A stretch of 64,000 nucleotides of DNA from assembly GCF_007655135.1 (NCBI RefSeq), contig NC_045132.1, forward strand, positions 14,322,001 through 14,386,000, in the 5' to 3' direction. Positions within the stretch are counted from its first letter, which is position 1. Every line of letters begins with the position of its first letter. Source of the stretch: Punica granatum. Taxonomy: Eukaryota; Streptophyta; Magnoliopsida; Myrtales; Lythraceae. Below, piece by piece: positions 34,942 through 45,400 of the stretch. The notes beneath the pieces are model-generated. The model saw only the letters and a program-made list of their open reading frames with translations, made no database searches and was not told where the DNA came from. The translations under genes and the position numbers were made by a program.

Positions 34942-35169
34942 TCGCCACGAAAAGCTAGATGTCCGTGTGAGGACACAGATTCATCAAGTACTCATCATGG
35001 GCCCACCACGCTCCGTGCTAGGTGAACTCCAGCGGACGACCCCCACATTGTTTTTCTGGTTTCGAACCCGAGACCTCCAAGACTTTCCTGGGCTCTGATA
35101 CCATCTCGCCACGAAAAGCTAGCTGTCCGTGTGAAGGTACAGATTCATCAAGTACTCATCCTGGGCCTA
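34942..35169 (-). mobile_element. Miniature LTR-PBS-LTR unit (ultra-short TRIM/SMART-like)
   Basis: Two direct repeats of about 63 bp (34942-35004 and 35106-35169) share CGCCACGAAAAGCTAG, TGTCCGTGTGA, CAGATTCATCAAGTACTCAT and TGGGCC. On the minus strand, TGGTATCAGAGCCC (35103-35090), a tRNA-iMet primer-binding site, begins two bases after the repeat end. This is exactly an LTR-PBS-interior-LTR plan in 228 bp, with a 100-bp interior. No target duplication was found, so the outer limits are approximate. It sits in the CACTA relic after the CPYC segment. Confidence 0.6.
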
Positions 35170-35565
35170 TACGTTCACCTTGAAGCATGGACTGAAGAAC
35201 AACTAGTTCGATTGTCATTGTCAGTTTCTACCCCTTGACCACACGTACATATATAATTCTTATTTATTTAGATTCTTCTATTCATCTAATAATTTCTAGA
35301 TTTTAATTTATTTTGTTGGTTTCATTTTAAAACTTATTTTATTTAATTTTAAGGCAATTTTTTAATTTCTTTTTTCTTTTTAGTTTTATAATTTATTTTG
35401 TTGCTTTCATTTTTAATCTTTTTTAATATTAAGACAATGTTTAAATTTCTTTTACTTTTTCACTTTTTAATAATGTTTTAAATTTCTTTGTCGGATATTA
35501 ATTTCATTTGCATTATTTAATTTAATTTTAAATTGATAACATTTTAAAATTTAATTTTTTTAAAA

Positions 35566-35750
35566 CGAGAAGTTTACTCTCCCTAGGCCCATGACACCCC
35601 ACATGCCAACAGATCCAAGTAAGTCACGTGGAAACATATGTGTGGGTGGCCTCACCAGGGGCTACGAGCGTAAGGGGGGATTCGAACTTACGACCTTATG
35701 AACTACTCACAAATCGTATACACGTACTAACCACTTGCGCTAACCCTTGG
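35566..35750 (-). repeat. tRNA-derived SINE
   Basis: On the minus strand from 35750: AAGGGTTAGCGCAAGTGGTT (A-box-like), then about 35 bp later GTAAGTTCGAATCCCCCC (B box GGTTCGAATCC type), followed by an unrelated body ending ATGGGCCTAGGGAGAGTAAA. These are features of plant tRNA-related SINEs. It is not a tRNA gene: the arms do not fold into a full cloverleaf and the sequence continues past the tRNA part. Confidence 0.65.
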
Positions 35751-38143
35751 AGTTATTTATTTAGGTTTTTAGGTTTACTTCATAATTTTAGTTTTTAACT
35801 TACTTTATTTGATTATTTTTTATTATTTTACTTTATATCTTTAAATATTTAAATATTTTACTATTTAATGTAATATGCACTATTTAGTTTACTTAATATT
35901 TTTTTTCTGGCTTATACTACCAAAAAAAATTCCGTAATTGATTGTTTCTCATACAGGTCTATTTTGAGAAATTTCAAAGAATAAAGTCGAAGTGGAACGT
36001 TCATCCAAAAGATTGACATCTACTGACGTATGGGAGTCAGTGCGATGGTCTCTGCCGAAAGTCACTGATCATGGTCATGATTGTAGAATGAAGGGATACG
36101 GTTCTAGACACAATTGGACCAAACGTAGTATATTTAAGGATCTACCCTACTGGAAGGATCATCTACTCTTACACGATTTGGACGTCATACATATCGAGAG
36201 GAATTTCCTCAACAATATTTTCAATACTATAATGGACGTCAAAGACAAGACAAAGGATAATGAAAATGCTCGGCTAGACTTAGCTTTATAATGCAAACGA
36301 CCAGAGTTGCATCTTGAGCAACTTGGTAATAATCGAGTTCGAAAGCCAAAAGCTAAGTATACATTCTCACAAGATCAAAAAAAAAACTATAAGTGAATGG
36401 GTGAAGTCTCTCCAAATGCCTGATGGTTATTTGTCTAATCTATCATGCATGTTAACGTTTCAACTGGAAATTTCAGTGGATGGAAGAGCCATGACTGTCA
36501 TATATTTATGGTACAATTGTTTCCCATTGCTTTCAAAGAATTGCCCGAACTCATCTTGAAGCCATTGGCCGAGCTGAGCAAATTTTTCAAAGATCCGTGC
36601 TTCATGAACTTAGGACAGGAAGACTTGGCCAAAATGGAGGAGAATATCCTAGTAATCTTGTGCAAGTTGGAGGGAATTTTTCCACTGAGTTTCTTCGATG
36701 TAATGGAACATCTACCTATTCATTTAGTAGAGGAGGCTCGTAATGGAGGCCCAGTTCAATATTAATGGATGTACCCGTTTGAGATGTAAGAAATTATTTC
36801 ATTTATATACTTTTTTAACATGTTTTTGTTATAGAAAAGGATGAAGAATCATATATGTTGAATATGTCTGTCTCGTATGGTATTATAACTTTAAATTTAC
36901 ACTTTTGTCATTCAACCTGAATTACAGATATCTCGGCAAGATTAAGAAAACGGTGATGCAAAAGGCTCGAGTGGAGGGTTCAATTTGTGAAGCTTATGTT
37001 TGTCGAGAGACGGTGAATTTATGTTTATTTTACTTCAGTTTGGATTTGCTTACATCGAGAACTAGATGGGGAACAAGATCAGTTGACTGGGCCAATCTTG
37101 TCGATTTTCAATAAGCCTGGTCGATCCTTCAGAAAATGTATCAAAAGGTGGTTGACTGGAGAAGAGCGTAAGGCAACTCACTTGCATGTGTTGCTCAACA
37201 GTGAAGAGGTGAAACCATTAATCACATAAGTATATTGATACTTTATTTTATTCAGATCTTATGAAACTATAATATATATGACCTAATCAATATTTTAACA
37301 TAATTAATAAAATAACTATTTTGAGGAGACAAACAACATCAGTCCAGAACGACAAGCATCAGCTTGGACTGCATATGAATTCCCAAGTTGGTTCCCAAAT
37401 TACGTAATAGAAATACGTCGGTTTAAACATAGAACATATGTCATTTCCCACCCATTTCCATCCACGAAATTAACAAATACTTATTTTCAATAAAAGGCTC
37501 AAGATCCAAGTTATCAAATAACCAATCCTCATTTGTTGTCCCTAGGTTTGGGTCCTAATAAGAAGTGTAGGACGTGAAAATATATTTTATGAATGGGTTC
37601 AAGTTTCAAGCAAACAAGGGAATCGTTAACAAGAAGGCTTGTAATAATAGTGGCATTTGGGTTAAGGGGGATGTCGGCAAAGGAGCAGGTGAGAGTGACT
37701 ATTATGGGATAAAAAAAAGGAGGTCATTGAATTACAATACCTTGTACAGCCTATGCATTAAGTGGTTTTATTTATGTTCGAATGGTTCGATCTTGGATGA
37801 GACACTTGTAGAGTTCATCAAGAAAGGTTATGCAATTACGATCCCTTCATCATCGTGTACAATTATTGGCAAGTTTACTATGTGTTATATCCCGGGAATA
37901 TCAAACCCAAAGAAGACTGGTGGGCTATTATATATACGAAGGCAACTAGCTGAGTGGAAGCACCAGATTTACTAGAGCTGGCATTTCAAAATGATGAGCC
38001 CTCAAGGGTTCGCGAGATAACTTCCGATGATACGGAGGTTTCATTGATTGATGATTAAGAGTTTTGAAATTTCGGATGTTTCTAGCATAACGAGAGGAGA
38101 TGGAGCTAGTACTAGCTCTGGCAATGATCATTTAGCCATGGAG

Positions 38144-38850
38144 TGATGCAAACCATGACGAACCTGCCGCAAGACCCAACAACAATAGAATGAGATCAAA
38201 CCCGGAATCGTCCAATGAAGGTTTCAAGGATAGGGAATATTGACCCGATGACTATAAAGACCCACAAACCAATATTATAAACGGAATATTGACCCGCTAG
38301 CTATAAAGAGCTAGAAACCAATATTATAAATGTCGGGCATCACAAGTTATCACACTTGCAATATCTGCAAAGTTGCTGAGCAACAGCTCGGAGAAAATCT
38401 CTCACACAAAGTTGAATGAAAACTGATCTCCCCTCTTTAGGGATGCCACATGCCTATTTATAGAGAGATACTAGCTGATAACCTAATTGGGCTAATGGAC
38501 TGGGCTAAAATAAATCCCAAGTGTAATGAGCCCAAAAAATAAAATAGGCCCAAGTTATTGAAAAACAACTAAATTCAGCCCTTGAACTGTGATAATCTTT
38601 TAAATAGATTTATAGGATATGAACGGTCGTGGCTTCTTGTTCCACATGCAGCCCGCCCAAGAGCTCGACTTTTCTTCTAAGGACGTGCAATATCATCCTT
38701 TGCATGGCTTGTTCGATTCGCTTGGGTCGTGCTCTTTTACTTGGTCCAACTAGCACGTGCATGTCCCAATGCTCGACTTCATGCCATACCCCGTCATCCT
38801 GTAATGCTTCCGCATGCCCATGCGAAGGGTCCTCTAGCTGGATCATATCA
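38144..38850 (-). mobile_element. Solo LTR (probably Ty3/gypsy) with TGGAG target duplication
   Basis: In minus orientation the 707-bp segment starts TGATATGATCC and ends TTTGCATCA (TG...CA). It is flanked by CTCCA on both sides (plus TGGAG at 38139-38143 and 38851-38855). A minus ORF at its start (MIQLEDPSHGHAEALQ ... GPSKRARPKRIEQAMQR) resembles the gypsy pol C-terminus that often runs into the 3' LTR. A TATA-like TATAAATAG lies near 38,455-38,465. The insertion splits the acidic C-terminal part of the CACTA TnpD relic. Confidence 0.8.
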
Positions 38851-39932
38851 TGGAGTATGATGATGAAAACGAAAATGATGACTATGAAGATGTCGAAGAA
38901 GACGATCTTGGTGAGTCAAAACTCGAAGAACAAGAAAATGAGAGTGACGAGCAGATTGATTAGGAATGAATTTCTAACACTTTAATCAACTTTTTTTTTC
39001 ATGTGCTGAGAGTATTTTGATTCTTGTTTTTATGCATTGAATTCTTGTTATGTTTATATTATTTGCTTCTATTCCATTTATGCAATGAATTCTACTCACT
39101 TATTCTTGTGAATATTTAATTATATTTATTTGCATTACTGTTAGTATTTTTTAAAATTATAATTTCAATATTATTCAATAAACATGCTCTCTAATTTTTC
39201 TTAAAGAAAAAGTGCTACTAACATTAAAACTTACAAATACAATTAGGTAAAGAAAAAAAAGAAATATATATATATATGTATATATTAAATTGTGAAGAAG
39301 GAACTAATACCGAAATTAATTTTCATCCTCGGGTCTTTATGTACTCAAAGGCAGACATATGGTATTTGTAGGGAAAAAAAAAGGAACCATAAATCAAAAG
39401 AATGGTCTTCAAAAGATTTGAACCTGTGACCAACAGAGGTGAAAGCTGAAAAGAGTGAAAATTGGAAACATAAATAAATATTAAATAGAATATATTGCAT
39501 GCCTGATGCCATTTGAAGTACCAAGCAAGGGTTTTGAACCCTAATTCCGATCTCCCTATTTCATTAACTCTCGCTCTCTTTCTCTCTATTTCGTTCTCTT
39601 TTCTGTTGCTCCGCTCGACGACGAGCTCATCCCTGATGACGACAACAAGCCCTCCTTGACGATGAGCTCATCACGAGCCCTCCCCGACGACTAGGCTATT
39701 CGGCTGGTCCTCCTTTCTACTGCTCTGCCCGACCTCGGGTATCAAAAGCTATAAATACGTAGAAAAGCTTAGAATTTCATTTGTACCTGCTGCAGGTGCC
39801 TGCTTCACTAAAAAATGAGTTTCGAACATTGTATTCATCTTATTTTTCACAAAATGCATTGGATGAAATGCCCAGTAATTGGAAAAGTGCGTTTCAAGCC
39901 TTGTATTCGTATTATTGTATTACCCAATAAAA

Positions 39933-40025
39933 TACAGGCAGATTAGATAGTGCCATTATAGATCTTGCAATGTCTAGGAGAGTTCTATTTCTCATCTCAG
40001 CCATTCCATTCTGTTGTGGTGTTCC
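39933..40025 (-). pseudogene. Copia integrase fragment
   Basis: The minus strand reads GTPQQNGMAEMRNRTLLDIA followed by RSIMALSNLP, the conserved PQQNGVAERRNRTL block of copia integrases. It is a short, isolated piece with orientation opposite to the RT/RNase H relic that follows, which implies rearrangement. Confidence 0.75.
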
Positions 40026-40169
40026 AAGAATTATTAATTACCTATGCATTTTCTTTTCATCATAGAGCCTTTTAAATTGCTTAGATAAATACTCGCTGCC
40101 TTGGTCTCAGGAAAATTAAAACTATTTTCAAAAAGTAAAATTAAATTAACATAAACAGTTTGGGTATGA

Positions 40170-41300
40170 TAGTTTGGGACATGGTTAACCTTCCACCGGG
40201 ATGCAAGACCATCGTGAACAAGTGAGTACCTTAGATTCCATCGAGCTATTACATCTAATGGGTTTACGGTGACTGAGAATGACCATTGTGTGTAGCAGTA
40301 CAACGAAAACTCCTTGATACTTTCTCTTTGTGTCAACGACATTTTAATGGCTGGAAATGACAAGCAAATGCTTGTTGAGTTTAAGGAGTAGTTGTCCACG
40401 TTTTGATATGAAAGATATGGACGGAGTTGCTTATTTGCTCGAAATTAAGATGTTGAGAGATCGTTCATGAGGCTCTTGGGAATGTCCCAAGAGAATTACA
40501 TTCAGAAGATCTTCGAACGATTCTAGATGCACAACTGTAAACCTTACGACACTCTTGTAGCCAAGGGTGATAACTTAAGCCTTAATATACATCTAGAGAC
40601 TATAGAAAAAGAGCAATGCATGTCCGGTATCCTTTACCATATGCGGTTGGTAGCCTAATGTATGCTATAATGTGCACTCGGCTTGACATATCTTATGTTG
40701 CAACTTAAATAGTCGATTCCAGTCTAACCCTTGCTAGGCAGTAAAAAGAGGCACTATGGATTACGTGTTCTCTTATTGGGGTACTAAAATACACAAGATA
40801 GGGTATAGTGATGCAAATTGGGCTAAAGACATGGATGAACGCAACTCTACTACCGGATATGCCTTCTTGTCAGATGGAGGCGTTATGACCTGGGCTAGCA
40901 AGAAGCAGACCTGACAGGTTCGTTGAGGTTCGCATCAAGACCTGCACTGCATTGTCTACGATGGAGGCATAGTACGTTGTATGCTCAACTGCTGTGCAAG
41001 AAGCCATATGGCTTAGACGTTTCTTGCAGGACCTCGGGTTCACAGCATAGGATTCAAATCCTATCTTGATACATTGTGACAAGCATGGTTGCCTTCGCTT
41101 ATGCTAAGGATCCTAAGTATTATATGAGAACCAAGCACACAGAGTTCAAATAAAACTTCATTAGAGATGTAGTTGAATGGAAGAAGTGGTCCTGAAACAC
41201 ATTTCTACATGTCAAGTGATCTCAGACCCTCTTGCTAAGCCTATCTCTAGATATTGTTTTGAGGCTCATATGAGAGCATTAAGACTTCGTAGATGGTGAA
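40170..41300 (+). pseudogene. Copia reverse transcriptase-RNase H relic
   Basis: Plus-strand pieces in shifting frames: VWDMVNLPPGCKTIVNK (RT start), YLLEIKMLRDRS, GSLMYAIMCTRLDISYV, IGYSDANWAKDMDERNSTTG, YAFLSDGGVMTWASKKQT and, further on, MEA-x-Y, AVQEAIWLRRFLQDLG-like and DPLAKP-type RNase H blocks. The catalytic RT motif region is missing and many stops are present. It is derived from a Ty1/copia element and non-functional. Confidence 0.8.
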
Positions 41301-42084
41301 TGTGTTTTACTTTAGATAGTGAGACCGTCATTTCCTTTATTGACGACATTTGATTTCATTGGGATACTATCAATTAATACATGATTTATCTATTCATTTT
41401 GTTGATAACTGTGCTTTATTATTTTTACTTGGTAAATTAGCACATCGCAAGGGTTAGAATGTTAATAGGTTGAGGCTACTTTATTTACACGAATAGTCGC
41501 CCTTGACGCAAAGCAAGGATGAGACACAATTGTCCATTGAGTTGCCTCAATGAGATACTGAGATGAGGTCTTTATGGGAGCGACCAAGATGGATAACCCC
41601 ACATTCCATCGTGCCTTTAGTTAAAATCCAGATGCAAAACCTCGATTTAGTGTCTGAGACTGAGTATATTGAGGAATTAGGTTAGGAGGCAGAATGGTGA
41701 CTAAACAAAAATTTGTACTGTGTAGAATTCTAACATAAGCTCCTTGGAAAAGTAACTCCATTATAGAATGTATTTCATACTACATGCGTTGAGCGACCAA
41801 ATTAGAAAATAGTATTCCTACTTCATCATTGCGTGAATCCTAATTGTTATAGGTCATAAAGACCTTTAATTATGCCCTTTTGACTTTTTGATTGTATTAT
41901 AAATTAGGGATTGATGATCGCTAGTTTGGCACATTACCTAAGGTCGTGATTGATTCAATTCGCTGCTTGCAGTCACCAGTGAAAATCTCCAAAAGCCCGT
42001 CATTCAACTCTATCTTGGACACCTTAATTGATAGTTTCAACCATGTAACTCTAAATCCTTTATCGGGTTAAGTATGCGGTTCTC

Positions 42085-42206
42085 TAGGTCTGAATTTGCA
42101 ACATCACCAAAAACCAACTCGTCGACATTTTCACAAAATACGTGACTAGTTCCACTTTCTTCTTCGCAAGTTGAGCTTGTTTGACATCCAGTCACCAACT
42201 TGAGGG
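42085..42206 (+). pseudogene. Copia pol C-terminal tail
   Basis: The plus strand reads TKNQLVDIFTKYVTSSTFFF then LSLFDIQSPT-stop-GGV. This is the typical end of copia RNase H (STKNQLADIFTKAL ... KLGVLDIHSPACGGV), immediately before an LTR-like start TGTATTGGAGACACTC at about 42,207. It is separate from the relic ending near 41.3 kb. Confidence 0.65.
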
Positions 42207-42504
42207 GGTGTATTGGAGACACTCGAGATTTTTTCGGGAAATATCAGGGAATTAACTTTTTTTCATTTGTTTGTTTTTCTGTTTGGTAATTTCCTCCCTG
42301 ATTTCCCCTTCCATTCTTTCATCTATCTTACTAGCTATGTATATATATATATACACACACACCAAGTCTGACAAATCAAGAAGTTATACAAAATTGTTCC
42401 CATCTCTTTTACGCTCTCTCCAAAAATTATTAGTTGGAGATGATAAATTTGTAGCTCTAGTGGGATACATCTTTCATATTATTTACGGTTTCCATCAAGA
42501 CATA

Positions 42505-42545
<41 letters not shown>

Positions 42546-42655
42546 TAATAATAATAACAATAACAATAATAACAACAATAACAACAATAACAACAATAAC
42601 AATAACAACAAGAACAATAACAATAACAATAACAACAATAGAAAACTAATTCAAC
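42207..42655 (+). mobile_element. Probable copia LTR (degenerate)
   Basis: It starts TGTATTGGAGACACTCGAG right after the pol tail and ends near CAACA followed by TTTTATCAGCGAATG, reminiscent of a decayed PBS (TGGTATCAGAG). It contains a long AAT/AAC microsatellite. The limits are approximate and no partner LTR was seen. Confidence 0.4.
42504..42641. repeat. Compound AAT/AAC microsatellite
   Basis: About 45 trinucleotide units: a pure AAT run followed by mixed AAT and AAC units. In one frame this yields a long poly-asparagine ORF, which is a translation artefact of the repeat. Confidence 0.95.
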
Positions 42656-43856
42656 ATTTTATCAGCGAATGAACTCGAGTCTTCCACCAAGTATATCTTA
42701 GATACTATGTGAAATAGAGGTAGAACTCCATTCATAATATTGATGATTTTCTTTCTGGGATGTAAATGAAATTACATGGGAGATTTAATTTGGATAATTA
42801 ATTTAATAATATATATTTTATAGAAGAATAAAAATAAATTCAATTTTTGTTAGCATGAACGGTGCTTTTTATTTGGGCTATGAAAGGGTGTGGACACTTC
42901 GAAAAACATGAGAGCAAAAACTTAATTTAGCTTTTACATTATTCATATATTATTTTATATATTATCTCAGTTTTGATTCTAGTTGTAGGAGCAATTGTGA
43001 GTTACAGTTAAGATTATTCTCATGAGCACTGTATTCTCTAGTTAGTATTCCGTGAAAGTCACCCGCATATTAATGTGGGAAAATTGCTAAGCATGAGATA
43101 ACTTCTTGGAAATATCTAGCCATTATATCAATTGAGTTATCTAATTCGTCAAGTTTTTCGTTAAATATGATCTCTTATTTTGATGTATCATAAAAATTTG
43201 ATTTATCATAATTATGATACTATAAAATTACGATATTTTCTATAATATTATTTTTCCCGCTTTTAGTGTATTCTCCAAATCTCAAAAATTTCCAACGAAT
43301 ATGGTGTGAATTAGGAAAGAAAGGGAGAAGCATCTAATGGAGGAGAATGAGTTTTGTCACACATGCCAAAGGAGAAAAAGACAAGGTGCAGTGTACAAGC
43401 ACACATTAAAATTTTTAAGTTCAATTCTCGTTAATGAAAATACTCATGTCTCATTTTCAAAATTTTATATTCATTTTTATTAAAACTCATCTGTCTCTTA
43501 TTATATGTAGTTTAATTTGAATTGCCTTTCAGCAAAAAAAAAAAGAGTAGTTTAATTACCAAATGGGAATGAAGAAAGGAAGAAATATGCTTAGCAGAGT
43601 GATTTGGGGTTCATCTATATTTATTATAGTCATAAATAAATTTTAAGGAATATTTTGGTATGATAACGTATAAATTGTAAAAAGGATAGAAGTAGGCTCA
43701 GCCTTTTTTTTTTTTACCCCCAGTAGGTCAATAAATACACCCTTCTGCCGTCACCTAGAGCAAAGTATAAAAAACACCGAAGAAAGTTGGGAGTTTTCAA
43801 TTCACCAAAAAAAGTTGGGGGATTTTTTTTTTCACTGAATAAAAGATTAGGTCGAA

Positions 43857-44118
43857 TTATTAACTCACTGTGTTTGTCTCTATTAAGAGAACTTAACCAT
43901 CACGAAATATTTCTTACGTCATAATTCGCTGAGATTTTAGCCCAACTTGATCACCGCAACTCTATCAACACACTAGTGAATTAAGTTCAAGGCTCGGCCA
44001 CCGCTATCCCATAATACACTCACATAGTGGCGAGCTCTACGTCATCAGTGAGGTTCGAACTCGTGATGTTCAAGTAGAGCGCTTGATGCTTAACCATTAG
44101 ACCACTGTGTTCGTGGTA
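43857..44118 (-). repeat. tRNA-derived SINE
   Basis: The minus strand from 44118: ACACAGTGGTCTAATGGTTA (A-box region), then CACGAGTTCGAACCTCACTG (B box), followed by a body of about 190 bp with no tRNA similarity and an AT-rich end. The head looks like a tRNA, but the acceptor and anticodon stems do not close, so I call it a SINE rather than a tRNA gene. Confidence 0.55.
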
Positions 44119-45400
44119 TTGGGGAATTTCTTTTAATTCATGGAGAAATTCACCTATTTTACTGCCCTTCCAGAGAATGAAAACAGTCGCCAATAGAGCA
44201 AAGCAACCACCCAAATTATTTGGCAGTCCATTGATTCCTCCTCAGAACTTAGCGTTGAAATTCAAAAATTCATATGGATATTCAACAGATCGATACTACC
44301 CAAAGGTTGGATTAAAGTCTTGATTTCCAATAGATCCGATAATCGTATCACTTTAGTCTAGCAAAATTGCTAGGTTTTTGTATCTAGCATACTCTTTATG
44401 TTGACGAAATCAAGAGATTGTAAACCCTAATCATGTCAGAAAACACCTCTGATTTGAAATCCAGTATTTGACACCAAGAATATGGTAGACAAACCCAAAA
44501 TTAAACTATTGATAACGTACCTGAATGCGACATTTCGAGTAATCAGATTTGATGAGTGATCAGAATCGATGTGACATTGTGAACGAATAAAGATTGCTAA
44601 AAAAATCTTGATTGATCAACTGCACCAGGAGCTTCTTCACTTTTGTTAGGCAGCCTTTAAGGAAAGCAATAATAAGCAACTAGGGGTAGCAAAATAGACC
44701 TAGTTCAAAATACACGTTACTCTAATAGACCCTCACCCGCAAGTCGATGTTTCAGGCTGTAGGCCTTCATTGGCCAGATCCATTTATCTTCTTTACCTTT
44801 TCTTTCGCAACTGGCATAGCGGTGGCCGGATTCCGGCTCCCCTATCTTATCTATCTAGAAGCAGTATAGGACGGGTAGAAACAATCCTAAACCCTGTTTG
44901 CCCTAATGTCACTACCCGGCAACAGGTGAAAAACAAAAGAGACGGAACATCTCATACGCGCCCCGCCACTCCCCCCGATACCCCAAAAAAAAAAAAAAAA
45001 AAACACACGACCACCCCCACTTTTTAGAAAGCGCCCCTGGTTTTCCGTGTAATTACGACACTGCCCCACGAGGGAAATTTGGTTCGTCGATAGAAGTCAC
45101 TGAACTTCGACGATGTGCGTCGGTCCCACTTTGACTTCGGGCACGGCCGTTTGGCAGGTGGGGTGAATGTCTGAGACCCGACCCGACCCGACCATATTTA
45201 TTAGCTTTTTCTTATTGAATATATTTTAATTATATAAATAAATAATTTAATGAAAAAAAATAAGCTCAAGTACAGATTTTTGGAACGTTACCGAAATCGG
45301 CGCTCCCCATTTAAAAATCTCCCCCACTTCGCTTCATCCTCCTCTACTCAACCCCTTAACAAACTAGCCGTTGCTCTGACTCTCCCTCTCCCCCCCTCTA
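44119..45400. other. Intergenic region upstream of the coiled-coil gene
   Basis: No gene is supported. An A-tract at about 44,985-45,003 follows a GC-rich stretch and may be the tail of a retroposed sequence. The last 150 bp before ATG 45401 are C/T-rich (CCTCCTCTACTCAACCCC, CTCCCTCTCCCCCCCTC), as expected for a plant promoter and leader. Confidence 0.4.

Larger units (their letters stand above)
34426..38965 (+). pseudogene. CACTA (En/Spm, CMC) TnpD transposase relic, multiply interrupted
   Basis: Ordered plus-strand fragments match TnpD-type transposases: HPSDGKAWKDFDHAYLEFEA, NVRLGL then PFQSIG, YNLPPQMCMTPPY, IFGPKNLKTNIDVYPQPFID, SGWMTAEKLICPYC; then RSIFKDLPYWKDHLLLHDLD, VIHIERNFLNNIFNTIMDVK; SHDCHIFMVQLFPIAFKELP, VILCKLEGIF, SFFDVMEHLPIHL, ARVEGSICEAY; a DUF4216-like stretch; and an acidic C-terminus (DDENENDDYEDVEEDD). 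Stops, frameshifts and insertions (TRIM-like unit, SINE, solo LTR) break it, so it is dead. The terminal CACTA repeats were not found. Confidence 0.85.

Noticed and set aside
34323..38975. Active CACTA transposon
   Set aside because: Stops, frameshifts and three separate insertions interrupt the TnpD homology, and no CACTA termini were located.
42271..42672. 133-aa ORF rich in asparagine
   Set aside because: It is the translation of the AAT/AAC microsatellite within a decayed copia LTR. There is no domain and no gene context.
44020..44118. tRNA gene on the minus strand
   Set aside because: A- and B-box-like motifs are present, but the acceptor and anticodon arms do not close and a long unrelated body follows, so it is treated as a SINE head.
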